This document shows, piece after piece, positions 52,592-60,390 of a DNA stretch of 60,390 nucleotides. The notes beneath the pieces were generated by a model, which saw only the letters and a program-made list of their open reading frames with translations, was not told the origin of the DNA and did no database searches. Numbering within the stretch: the stretch's first letter is position 1; the number at the start of each line of letters is the position of its first letter. The position numbers were made by a program, and so were the translations under genes. This DNA comes from Candidatus Omnitrophota bacterium. GTDB taxonomy: Bacteria > Omnitrophota > Omnitrophia > Omnitrophales > Aquincolibacteriaceae. Location of the stretch: contig JACPXL010000074.1 of the NCBI GenBank assembly GCA_016196555.1, positions 1-60,390 on the forward strand, read 5' to 3'.

Positions 52592-54604
52592 TTAAGATTC
52601 AAGGGATTCATATTGTTTTTTGAGATTTTCGACTACGGCAGGGTCCGCCAGTGTCGTCGTATCGCCCAGGGCCTTGCCCTCTGCGATGTCGCGCAAAAGA
52701 CGGCGCATAATTTTTCCGGACCGGGTTTTGGGAAGGTCCGCCGAAAAAAGAACTGCTTCAGGACGCGCGATCGAGCCGATTTTTTTTGCCACGTGTTCTT
52801 TCAAGGCCTTGGCAAGTTCCTCGCTGGGTTTGTGGCCGCTTTTCAGCGTCACAAACGCCGCCACGGCCTGCCCTTTGATGTCATGAGCTTTCCCAACCAC
52901 GGCGGCTTCCGCGACTGCAGGATGGTCCACAAGCGCGCTTTCCACTTCCATCGTCCCAATCCGATGGCCGGCCACATTCATCACGTCATCGACCCGACCC
53001 ATAAACCAAAAATAACCTTCCTGATCGCGATTGGCCCCGTCACCGGCAAAATAAACATCTTTTTTGGAAGGCCACTTCGACCAATATTGTTTTACGTATC
53101 TTTCGTCATCATTAAAAATCGTGCGAAGCATAGACGGCCAAGGTTTTGTCAATGCCACATAACCGCCGCCGGTTTCGATGCGTTCGCCGGCCTCATTCAA
53201 AATCTCCGCAGAAATTCCGGGAAACGGTTTTGTGGCGGAACCCGGTTTCGTGACGGTCATGCCCGGCAAAGGTGAAATGAGAATCGACCCGGTTTCAGTC
53301 TGCCACCAAGTGTCCACCACCGGGCATTTCTTGCGGCCGATATGCTCCTGATACCACATCCAGGCCTCGGGGTTAATGGGCTCGCCCACTGATCCCAGGA
53401 GACGCAGCGAAGAAAGATCGCAGCCGGCCGGAAAATCGTTTCCCCATTTCATGAATGCGCGAATGGCGGTCGGTGCCGTATAAAAAATCGTAACGCCGTA
53501 TTTTTCGATTAATTTCCAAAAGCGATTTTTCTCGGGCCAGTCAGGCGCACCTTCATACATTAAAACCGTGGCCCCATTCGAAAGCGGCCCATAAATCACA
53601 TAACTATGCCCTGTAATCCATCCGATATCCGCCGTACACCAATAAACATCTTCATCTTTTAAATCGAAAATCCATTTGGTGGTAGCATAAACCCCGGTCA
53701 GATAGCCGCCGGTTGTATGAACAATCCCTTTGGGTTTTCCCGTGGTCCCGGAAGTATAGAGAATAAACAACATGTCTTCGGCATCGGTTTCAGCCGGCTC
53801 GCAATAAGAGTCTGCCTCTTTCATTAATTGATGCCACCAATAGTCGCGCCCTTCCTGAAAAGCACATTGAAAGCCAGAATTGGCGGAACGCTGGACAACA
53901 ATGACATTTTTGACCGAGTTGACGCCTTGTAAAGCTTCATCAGTCACTTTTTTCAAATGGATTTGATTGCCGCGCCTCCATCCAAAATCTGCCGTGATCA
54001 CAAGTTTGGCCTGAGCGTCGTTCATGCGGTCACGCAAAGATTCGGCGCTGAATCCTCCGAATACCACGCTATGGACCGCGCCAAGACGGGCGCAAGCCAG
54101 GCAGGCAATAAGAAGTTCGGGGATGAGCGGAAGATAAAGTCCTACGCAGTCGCCTTTTTGAATGCCCAATTTTTTCAGGACATTGGCGCATTGATTGACT
54201 TCGCGGTAAAGGTCCCAATAAGTCAGTGTGCGTGTATCGCCCGGCTCACCTTCCCAAATCACGGCGGCTTTGTTGCGCTTATCATGATGGCCGGTCTGGG
54301 AAAAAACGTGGCGGTCCACACAATTGACCGAGGCATTGATTTTTCCGCCGACAAACCATTCGGCATGCGGCGGTTTCCAATCGAGGATTTTTTTCCACGG
54401 CTTCATCCATTGAAGTTCGGAAGCCCAAGCCGCCCAATAAGCCTCGGGATCTTTAGCGGCTTTTTCATAAATGGCTTCGTCTTTGATCCAGGCATTTTTT
54501 TGAAAATCCGCGGGCGGGGGAAATTTTCTGTTTTCCTGCAAAAGAACGTCAATCGCCGATTGGGAAACAACGGTTTGCGATAAATCGGTTTTAGAGTTCT
54601 TCAT
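52592..54604 (-). CDS. acs: Acetyl-CoA synthetase (Acs)
   Basis: A 670-residue AMP-forming acetate-CoA ligase. The N-terminal acetyl-CoA synthetase domain includes [17 protein letters not shown]-like sequence. The AMP-binding signature is [15 protein letters not shown], the adenylate motif is [10 protein letters not shown], the hinge and CoA part includes [23 protein letters not shown], and the regulated catalytic lysine lies in [12 protein letters not shown]. It activates acetate. The ATG at 54604 overlaps the upstream FxLYD-like gene. An HDAC-type deacetylase gene 1.7 kb away could reverse acetylation of this lysine. Confidence 0.97.
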   Translation of the reverse strand: MKNSKTDLSQTVVSQSAIDVLLQENRKFPPPADFQKNAWIKDEAIYEKAAKDPEAYWAAWASELQWMKPWKKILDWKPPHAEWFVGGKINASVNCVDRHVFSQTGHHDKRNKAAVIWEGEPGDTRTLTYWDLYREVNQCANVLKKLGIQKGDCVGLYLPLIPELLIACLACARLGAVHSVVFGGFSAESLRDRMNDAQAKLVITADFGWRRGNQIHLKKVTDEALQGVNSVKNVIVVQRSANSGFQCAFQEGRDYWWHQLMKEADSYCEPAETDAEDMLFILYTSGTTGKPKGIVHTTGGYLTGVYATTKWIFDLKDEDVYWCTADIGWITGHSYVIYGPLSNGATVLMYEGAPDWPEKNRFWKLIEKYGVTIFYTAPTAIRAFMKWGNDFPAGCDLSSLRLLGSVGEPINPEAWMWYQEHIGRKKCPVVDTWWQTETGSILISPLPGMTVTKPGSATKPFPGISAEILNEAGERIETGGGYVALTKPWPSMLRTIFNDDERYVKQYWSKWPSKKDVYFAGDGANRDQEGYFWFMGRVDDVMNVAGHRIGTMEVESALVDHPAVAEAAVVGKAHDIKGQAVAAFVTLKSGHKPSEELAKALKEHVAKKIGSIARPEAVLFSADLPKTRSGKIMRRLLRDIAEGKALGDTTTLADPAVVENLKKQYESLES

Positions 54605-54926
54605 CAAATTTCCAATTGGTATACAGATGATAATCGAGAATGCGTTCGGGGTATTCGCTGATGCGGAAGGTGAAGTTGGCGATGCCGCCTTGCGGCAATA
54701 TTTCCGGCTCAGGGGCCATGCTCGTGCTGAGGGCCGGGATTTTATTTTTATCGAAAATGACGACGCTTACGCGCAAATCGCGTATGGAATGCCCGATATT
54801 ATTGATGACAATCCCGCGCAATTCGGCACCTTTGTCGTGCTCGAAGCTGGAGGCCCCCCCTTTGACAATGACTTGTCGGGGAAGTTTTTGAAAACTTTCG
54901 ATTTCGGGAAAGGCTTCGATTCCCAT
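54591..54926 (-). CDS. Small FxLYD/Ig-like protein of unknown function
   Basis: A 111-residue beta-rich protein without signal peptide. The pattern [44 protein letters not shown], then [13 protein letters not shown], is that of FxLYD-type Ig-like domains, which are mostly found in exported or membrane proteins. The absence of a membrane anchor is odd. The 3' end overlaps acs by 14 nt. A GATAAT box at 54943-54938 ends 11 nt before its ATG, giving a leader of a few nt. Confidence 0.6.
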   Translation of the reverse strand: MGIEAFPEIESFQKLPRQVIVKGGASSFEHDKGAELRGIVINNIGHSIRDLRVSVVIFDKNKIPALSTSMAPEPEILPQGGIANFTFRISEYPERILDYHLYTNWKFDEEL

Positions 54927-54971
54927 GGTAAGAGCGTATTATCCACGGAATATTGCCAAGCTCAAGCTAAT

Positions 54972-56648
54972 TTACGCGAGATGGACTTGTTCGATGAGCT
55001 TCTCGAGGCGGTCTTTCTGATAATTCTCGGAGGTAAGTTCTTTGCGTTCTTTGAGAACGCCGATAAAGGCCTTCACAACTTCGGGATCAAACTGTGTCCC
55101 CGAACACACAATGAGTTCATTGACGGCATCTTCAATAGTCATGGTTTTTTTGTAACGGCCGCCCGCAATGCGGATGGTGTCATAGGAGTCAATCACGGCA
55201 ATGATGCGCGCACCCAGCGGGATTTCATTCCCCTTCAGGCGGCATGGATATCCTTCCCCGTTAAACCATTCATGATGATGCAGCACCAGCACGGCCTCTT
55301 CCTGTAAAAATTTAATGGGCTTCAAAATTTTATAGCCCATGTAAGGGTGCTGCTTCATGAGTTCATATTCCGAGAAAGTCAATTTCCCCTGTTTCAAAAG
55401 AATGCTGTCAGGAATGCAGATTTTCCCAACATCATGAAGAAGCGCCGCATGCTCCACCACTTCGGCTTCATCCAAAGTCATGCCCATGATTTCAGCCACC
55501 TGCATGGAATATTTGGCGCAGCTCGCCGCATGACCTGCCGTGAAACGGTCTTTGCTTTCAAGCGCCAGGATCATGGCTTTGGAGGCATCGAGATACCCGC
55601 GCCGGGCGGTGTCGGAAATTTCGGAAAGATGGCGCTGAAAATTCATAATTTTATCGTCGCTGATTTTAAAACTCGGCATGCCTTCTGTGAAGACAGACAT
55701 GATGTCTTTATAAAGGGTCACGCGGTTACGGCCTCCGACTTTGGAGCGCAGCAGGGCCTGTCCGGCATAGGTCATCAGTTCGCAGCGATTTTGCATGGAA
55801 TCTTCGGGAAAAGCAGAAATGCCGATAGAAACGGTGAGATTAAATTCCAGCTGGCCCACTTTAAAAACATGTTCGGCGAAGGTCGCCTTCAAACGGGCCG
55901 CCAGATGCGCGGCGCCTTTATAATCGACATTCGGCAGAATCAAAGCAAATTCTTCCCCGCCATAACGGGCCACAAGATCGCTCAAACGGCAATTGTCAAA
56001 AAGAATATGGGCGCATTGTTTGAGAATGCTGTCTCCAATGCGGTATCCTTCTTTTTCATTAAATGTCTTAAAGTGGTCAATGTCGACCAGCAGACAGGAC
56101 ACAGGATATTTATGGCGAAAGGCGCGTGAAAATTCCTCGACTACACGTTCGTGAAGATAACTGTGATTTAAAAGACCCGTCAATTCGTCGCGGATCGCAA
56201 GTTTTTGTGCTCTTTCTTTCTTTTGAGTGAAAACTTTTTTGGGAGCATTTTTTTTGAATTTTTTGCATGATTCTCTGAGCTGACGCGCGAGGTCCGTAAA
56301 ATCTTCGCTGTTTCGCACAATCACATCCGCCACTCCCTGACGCACGGCTTCACGCACCAATTCATCATCGTGAATGGGGGTCATTAAAATAAAAGGGATT
56401 TGGGGATAGTTTTGATTAAACTGCGTCAAAATGCTCAAACCGGATTGGCCGTCGATTTGGGATTCGACCAAAAGTAAATCGTAGGAATTTTCAGCGAGTT
56501 TCTGATAGGCCTCTTCAAGATTCAGGGCATGATCAAAACGAGAAAAAAAATGCTTATTTTCTTCGAATTCTTTTTGCAGGCGGGAGAAAATCTCAAGATC
56601 ATTTTCCACCACAAGTACGGAAAAGCTCTGCCTTCCGCGGACCGCCAT
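54972..56648 (-). CDS. Response-regulator-like protein with GGDEF and HD-GYP domains
   Basis: A 558-residue c-di-GMP protein. The receiver (1-125) has E62 in LLLVESQ where the phospho-acceptor Asp belongs, and lacks the usual C-terminal Lys (IVRNSED), so it is a pseudo-receiver. The GGDEF domain (150-315) keeps GGEEF at 230-234 and an intact I-site RLSD at 221-224. The HD-GYP domain (345-530) keeps HDVGK (405-409), HHHEWFNGEGYP (457-468) and thus phosphodiesterase residues. Both synthesis and breakdown of c-di-GMP appear possible. The ATG at 56648 has AGGGGG upstream. Confidence 0.9.
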   Translation of the reverse strand: MAVRGRQSFSVLVVENDLEIFSRLQKEFEENKHFFSRFDHALNLEEAYQKLAENSYDLLLVESQIDGQSGLSILTQFNQNYPQIPFILMTPIHDDELVREAVRQGVADVIVRNSEDFTDLARQLRESCKKFKKNAPKKVFTQKKERAQKLAIRDELTGLLNHSYLHERVVEEFSRAFRHKYPVSCLLVDIDHFKTFNEKEGYRIGDSILKQCAHILFDNCRLSDLVARYGGEEFALILPNVDYKGAAHLAARLKATFAEHVFKVGQLEFNLTVSIGISAFPEDSMQNRCELMTYAGQALLRSKVGGRNRVTLYKDIMSVFTEGMPSFKISDDKIMNFQRHLSEISDTARRGYLDASKAMILALESKDRFTAGHAASCAKYSMQVAEIMGMTLDEAEVVEHAALLHDVGKICIPDSILLKQGKLTFSEYELMKQHPYMGYKILKPIKFLQEEAVLVLHHHEWFNGEGYPCRLKGNEIPLGARIIAVIDSYDTIRIAGGRYKKTMTIEDAVNELIVCSGTQFDPEVVKAFIGVLKERKELTSENYQKDRLEKLIEQVHLA

Positions 56649-56730
56649 ACTGCCCCCTTTTTAAAATCGAACTCTAGCTAGAAGTATAGCTGTGCGGAAA
56701 GGCCTTTTCAAATAAGGCGGGGAAATAGTT

Positions 56731-57756
56731 TTAACTATTTGATACTAATGAGGTTAGAGCGAATCCAGGCTCGTTATTCCAAAGGGCGATTTGTTTGGCA
56801 TAATAGGTGAGAAAAATACCCGCTCCGGCACGGGCCAGAGAGGTCATGGTTTCCATGACCATATTTCTTTCATCCACCATTCCTTTTTCACTGGCGGCCT
56901 TGATCATGGAATATTCACCGCTTACGGAATAAGCCGCAATTGGAACATCAAATTTTTGAGAGGCCTCGCGAATTATGTCCAAATAAGCCAGTGCGGGTTT
57001 GACCATAATGATGTCGGCGCCTTCTGCAAGATCCAGGGAGATTTCGCGCATGGCTTCTTTGCGATTAGCCGGGTCCATTTGATAAGTTTTTCTGTCTCCG
57101 GAAGCGGGTGCGCTGTGCGCTGCTTCGCGAAAAGGCCCGTAAAAAGCCGAGGCGTATTTTGCCGCATAACTCATCACCGGAAGATTCTGAAATCCTTTCA
57201 CATCAAGCGCAGAACGAATCGCTTTCACGCGGCCATCCATCATGTCGCTGGGCGCAACCAAATCCGCACCCGCTTCGGCGTGGGAAAGCGCAACATCGGC
57301 AAGAAGCCGGATTGAACTGTCGTTATCGATTTCCCCTTTTTCATTCACAAGCCCGCAGTGGCCGTGACGCGTATAAGCACAAAGGCAAATATCGGTGATG
57401 ACTAAAAGGTCGGGGAATTGCTTTTTTACGGCACGCAGGGTTTTTTGAATAATGCCTTCGCGCGACCAGGCTTGGCTGGCTTTTTCATCTTTTAAATCCG
57501 GAATACCAAAAAGAATCATGGAATGAATTCCTGCTTCGACTAATTCTTCTAATTCCGGAAGAAGGGAATCCGGCGAAAAGCGAGAAATGCCCGGCATGGC
57601 TTCGATAGGTTCCACAATGCCGCGGCCTTCCCTCACAAAATAAGGCATGATGAATTGATCGAGTGAAAGGCGGGTCTCGCGCACGAGCCGTCTTAAAGGT
57701 GCGCTGCCGCGAAGGCGCCGCAAACGCGTAGCAGGAAAAGATTCGTTATTTTGCAT
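56731..57756 (-). CDS. hemB: Delta-aminolevulinic acid dehydratase / porphobilinogen synthase (HemB)
   Basis: A 341-residue enzyme that condenses two 5-aminolevulinates to porphobilinogen. Conserved segments: RRLRGSAPLRRLVRET, the metal-site loop DICLCAYTRHGHCG (three Cys-type zinc ligands), PSDMMDGRVKAIR, SYAAKYASAFYGPFREAAHSAP (Schiff-base lysine) and MVKPALAYLDII (second lysine). The cysteines suggest a zinc enzyme. The start overlaps the 3' end of the cobA-hemD fusion by 11 nt. Confidence 0.97.
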   Translation of the reverse strand: MQNNESFPATRLRRLRGSAPLRRLVRETRLSLDQFIMPYFVREGRGIVEPIEAMPGISRFSPDSLLPELEELVEAGIHSMILFGIPDLKDEKASQAWSREGIIQKTLRAVKKQFPDLLVITDICLCAYTRHGHCGLVNEKGEIDNDSSIRLLADVALSHAEAGADLVAPSDMMDGRVKAIRSALDVKGFQNLPVMSYAAKYASAFYGPFREAAHSAPASGDRKTYQMDPANRKEAMREISLDLAEGADIIMVKPALAYLDIIREASQKFDVPIAAYSVSGEYSMIKAASEKGMVDERNMVMETMTSLARAGAGIFLTYYAKQIALWNNEPGFALTSLVSNS

Positions 57757-59302
57757 GAGTCATGGCCTCAACCAGTCCTAAAAGAGTGTGCTCCCGGGCT
57801 TCACGATAAGGTCTTAATCCGAAATCCAGCAGAGTGTTAGTGGTCACAGGACCAATGGAAATAAGCCGGCTTTTTGCCGCCACAGAGCCTTTTGCCCGGT
57901 TCAGCGCCTCAAAGAAATTTTTGACCGTGGATGAACTGGTGAACGTAATATAATCGATTTTCTCGGATTTGATCAAGCGTTCCAATTTGCTGTTCCGGTT
58001 CCCGGCTGGGACGGTGCGGTAAGCCACCACCTCGGACACAAAACCGCCTTGCTTCTCAAGTTCGTCCTTTAAAAATTTTGGGGCAATATCGGTGCGCGGA
58101 AGAAGAAATCTCTGGCCGGAAATTTGATTGCGCTGTTTGAATTCAGCGATCAAGGCTTCAGAAGTAAATTTTTTGGGAACAAGGTCGGCGAAAATTCCGT
58201 TCTCCCGCAATGCCCCTGCCGTCGCATCACCGATTGCCGCAATTTTGAGATGAGCAAGATTGCGCGCATCTTTTTTGTTTTCACGCAGCCGGGCAAAAAA
58301 ATAAGAAACGCCGTGAACACTTGTAAAAATAACCCAATCGAAACTTTTGATGCTCTTGACTGCCCGGTCCAAATCCTGCCAATTTTTGGGCGGTTCAATT
58401 TGAATCGCGGGAAATTCCATCACACGGGCCCCTTCATTTTCAAGAATACGTCGAAGCCCGCTCGCCTGGGTGCGCGCGCGGGTGATGAGCACGGTTTTCC
58501 CCGAGAGCGGTTTTTTTTCGGCGGAATTTTTGACGCCCGAAAACCAATTGAGTTTTTTCCGGTAACGATTGACCTCTCCGATAATCATGAGGGCCGGCGA
58601 GCTCATGCGCTGGGACTTCACCTTTTGAAGAATGCCGCCGAGATTTCCTTCCGCCACACGCTGCCGCGGAAGCGTTCCCCATTCAATCACACTTACGGGT
58701 GTTTGCAGTGATTTTCCCCCGTCTTTCAGGGATTTTACAATGGAAGCCAATCTTTTAATTCCCATAAAAGCAACCAGAGTCCCGTTAAAAGAGGCGAATT
58801 TTTTCCAATCAAGAGAGGACATTTTTTTGTGCGGATCTTCATGCGCCGTGGCAAAGAGCACGGCTGAAGACAATTTTCTATCGGTGACCGGAATTCCCGC
58901 ATAAGCCGGTACCGCATATCCGGCGCTTACGCCCGGAACAATTTCAAACGGGACATGATGATCTTTGAGATAAGAAGCTTCTTCGGCGCCGCGGCCAAAA
59001 ATAAACGGATCGCCGCCTTTAAGCCGGACCACGATTTTGCCTTTTTTGGCAATTCGGACAAGTATACGATTGATTTGCTGCTGGCGAATATTTCCGCCTT
59101 TTTCGCTGTCTTCCTCATCACTGCTTTTTTTGCCGGCATAAATTTTTTCAGCGCGGGCCGCAAAAGCAAGGATTTCAGGATTGACCAGCCGGTCATACAC
59201 GACGACATCCGCTTTGGCCAACAGCATAGCGCCGCGCAAAGTCAGCAGCCCGGAATCACCCGGCCCTGCACCCACAAGATAAACCGTCCCGTTTTTTTTC
59301 AT
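57746..59302 (-). CDS. Fused uroporphyrinogen-III C-methyltransferase (CobA) / uroporphyrinogen-III synthase (HemD)
   Basis: A 518-residue bifunctional protein. Residues 1-250 are a SUMT: VYLVGAGPGDSGLLTLRGAMLL, VVRLKGGDPFIFGRGAEE, PGVSAGYAVPAYAGIPVTDR and TLVAFMGI. After a linker, residues about 265-518 are a HemD fold (TVLITRARTQASGLRRILENEGA; FDWVIFTSVHGVSYFF; DYITFTSSSTVKNFFEAL; SIGPVTTNTLLDFGL). It cyclises hydroxymethylbilane to uroporphyrinogen III and methylates it toward sirohaem or B12. It sits between hemC and hemB, so the order follows the pathway. Confidence 0.93.
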   Translation of the reverse strand: MKKNGTVYLVGAGPGDSGLLTLRGAMLLAKADVVVYDRLVNPEILAFAARAEKIYAGKKSSDEEDSEKGGNIRQQQINRILVRIAKKGKIVVRLKGGDPFIFGRGAEEASYLKDHHVPFEIVPGVSAGYAVPAYAGIPVTDRKLSSAVLFATAHEDPHKKMSSLDWKKFASFNGTLVAFMGIKRLASIVKSLKDGGKSLQTPVSVIEWGTLPRQRVAEGNLGGILQKVKSQRMSSPALMIIGEVNRYRKKLNWFSGVKNSAEKKPLSGKTVLITRARTQASGLRRILENEGARVMEFPAIQIEPPKNWQDLDRAVKSIKSFDWVIFTSVHGVSYFFARLRENKKDARNLAHLKIAAIGDATAGALRENGIFADLVPKKFTSEALIAEFKQRNQISGQRFLLPRTDIAPKFLKDELEKQGGFVSEVVAYRTVPAGNRNSKLERLIKSEKIDYITFTSSSTVKNFFEALNRAKGSVAAKSRLISIGPVTTNTLLDFGLRPYREAREHTLLGLVEAMTHAK

Positions 59303-59320
59303 TGTTCCTTTGGCTTTTCC

Positions 59321-59415
59321 GTCATTCTGAACCGCCGACCCTCTGCGAGGGCAGTAAAAAGCACGAGGCGGTGAAGAATCTCACAACTGAGATCCTTCGC
59401 TCCGCTCAGGATGAC
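59321..59415. repeat. Palindromic repeat, family B, ending the hemC reading frame
   Basis: A 95-nt copy: GTCATTCTGAACCGCC at one end, CCGCTCAGGATGAC at the other, with the core GAAGAATCTCACAACTGAGATCCTTC. The hemC stop (59381-59383) lies within it, so HemC ends in the repeat-coded peptide RHPERSEGSQL. Confidence 0.88.
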
Positions 59416-60355
59416 GAAGAGTCGGCCGCACATTCTGTTTTATTTTTTCCAGAATCACTCGGCCACCGTTTGCTAAAATTAAATTCGCGAGATTTTCGCC
59501 AAGATGGGCCGCCTGATCGAGGGTGCCTTCGATTCTTTGCTCCACCCATTCATGCCCTTCCGTGGCAAAAAGCGCTCCGCGGGCAGTAATCCGCCCATTA
59601 TGAACCGCCGTCGTCACGCCGCAGGGAAGCTGACATCCGCCTTCAAGCCGGCGCAAAAAGGCGCGTTCGCAGTCCAGTCTTTTCCCGCTCAGCGCGTGAT
59701 GCAAAGGCTCAAGAATTTCATCCACTTCTTGGTCATTCACACGGCTTTGGACCGCAATCACACCCTGTCCCGGCGCCGGATAAAAAGTATCTTCCGGAAA
59801 AATTTCACTCACACAATTTCCGAAACCAATGCGTTTGATCCCGGCATAGGCAAGAACAACGGCGTCGAATTCTCCGTCATCGATTTTTCGTATACGCGTA
59901 TCCACATTGCCGTGAATTTCTTCGACAATCAGCTCGGCATTCCAGCGAAGGAGCTGCATTTTTCGCCTGAGAGAACTCGTGCCGATGCGCGCGCCCAGCG
60001 GAAGCTCGGAAAGTTTTTTCTTGTCACGGCTGACGAGACAATCACGCGGGTCTTCGCGCTCAAGCACCGCTCCGATTTTGAGTCCGTCCGGCATGATTGC
60101 CGCAAGATCTTTGGCGCTATGCACGGCCAAATCAATTTCACTTTTTAAAAGAGCGTCTTCAATTTCGCGTGTATAAATCCGTTTGGTTTCAAAAGGGGCC
60201 GTGCCGCCGCGGCGTATCATATCGCCGCTTGTTTTGATTTTAACAATCTCAACCGTGACGAGCGGAAAATCCTGGCTGATACGGGTTTTGACAAGCTCGG
60301 CCTGATAAAGCGCCAACTGGCTTCCCCGCGTTCCGATACGGATGGAGGATTTCAC
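59381..60355 (-). CDS. hemC: Porphobilinogen deaminase / hydroxymethylbilane synthase (HemC)
   Basis: A 324-residue enzyme that polymerises four porphobilinogens to hydroxymethylbilane. Marks are IRIGTRGSQLALYQAE at the start, HSAKDLAAIMPDGL, ARIGTSSLRRKMQLL, GNVDTRIRKID, and RRLEGGCQLPCG with the cysteine that carries the dipyrromethane cofactor. It starts with GTG at 60355, overlapping the stop of the upstream gene as GTGA. The last 11 residues are coded by a family B repeat, so the native C-terminus has been replaced or extended. Confidence 0.96.
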   Translation of the reverse strand: MKSSIRIGTRGSQLALYQAELVKTRISQDFPLVTVEIVKIKTSGDMIRRGGTAPFETKRIYTREIEDALLKSEIDLAVHSAKDLAAIMPDGLKIGAVLEREDPRDCLVSRDKKKLSELPLGARIGTSSLRRKMQLLRWNAELIVEEIHGNVDTRIRKIDDGEFDAVVLAYAGIKRIGFGNCVSEIFPEDTFYPAPGQGVIAVQSRVNDQEVDEILEPLHHALSGKRLDCERAFLRRLEGGCQLPCGVTTAVHNGRITARGALFATEGHEWVEQRIEGTLDQAAHLGENLANLILANGGRVILEKIKQNVRPTLRHPERSEGSQL

Positions 60356-60390
60356 TCGTCTTGGTCCAGATGAAAGAGCGACCGGAGGGC
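60352..60390 (-). CDS. C-terminal end of a gene upstream of hemC, probably hemA
   Basis: The last 12 codons (ALRSLFHLDQDE) and a TGA that overlaps the hemC GTG. The short SLFHL-type helix end is like the C-terminus of glutamyl-tRNA reductase, and hemA is the usual gene before hemC. HemL in this window needs HemA as its partner in the C5 pathway. The assignment rests mostly on context because only 39 bases are visible. Confidence 0.45.
   Translation of the reverse strand, partial: ALRSLFHLDQDE

Overview
The window looks like chromosome from an uncultured Gram-negative bacterium. An outer membrane is implied by a heptose-epimerase homologue, an LpxL/HtrB-type acyltransferase, an outer-membrane barrel, a SYLF protein and a PilT-type ATPase. 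Two adjacent small exported proteins resemble the TIGR04073 exosortase-associated family, which together with the gene style suggests Candidatus Omnitrophota or another PVC-related lineage. This placement is an inference from gene content only. Genes are densely packed, with many ATGA, GTGA and TAATG overlaps, and no gene-free stretch exceeds 300 bases.

Layout. 1-7.5 kb: tRNA and rRNA methyltransferases, folB-folK, a sugar epimerase, a two-component pair and an AI-2E family permease. 7.5-17 kb: phosphoesterase, PilT-like ATPase, a CGFS glutaredoxin/BolA pair, an outer-membrane barrel plus FecR-domain protein, Maf, a SpoU methylase and a lipid A-type acyltransferase. 17-20.5 kb: a bufferin-type RiPP operon (Cys-rich precursor, MNIO enzyme, DUF2063 partner) flanked by YceI and PAP2 genes. 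20.5-26 kb: SGNH hydrolase, TIGR04073 pair, WD40 and membrane proteins. 26-30.2 kb: a complete sulfate ABC operon led by an Rrf2 regulator. 30.3-37.3 kb: diguanylate cyclase, MEKHL/cupredoxin/DUF4430 cluster and a KefB-like antiporter. 37.4-38.4 kb: the centrepiece, described below. 38.4-51.3 kb: lipid kinase, MFS, divIC-eno, purN-rsmI, polyprenyl synthase, rlmH, thiD, aminotransferase and HDAC-like genes. 51.3-60.4 kb: a tetrapyrrole cluster (hemA fragment, hemC, cobA-hemD fusion, hemB, later hemL) interrupted by a c-di-GMP protein and acs.

The most striking element is a minus-strand initiator tRNA-fMet gene (38018-38316) split between U33 and the anticodon by a 222-nt ORF-less group I intron. 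A 143-codon PD-(D/E)XK protein resembling the I-Ssp6803I homing-endonuclease family lies 198 nt downstream, outside the intron. A perfect inverted repeat covers its Shine-Dalgarno sequence.

Two further patterns run across the window. First, two families of short palindromic repeats (ends GTCATTGCGAGG and GTCATYCTGA) sit in seven places. Several are read in frame inside coding sequences: in an aminotransferase, in a lipoprotein signal peptide, at the hemC C-terminus and at the hemL start codon. Second, many first genes have a -10-like box 5-12 nt before the start codon and no Shine-Dalgarno sequence, which suggests common leaderless transcription.
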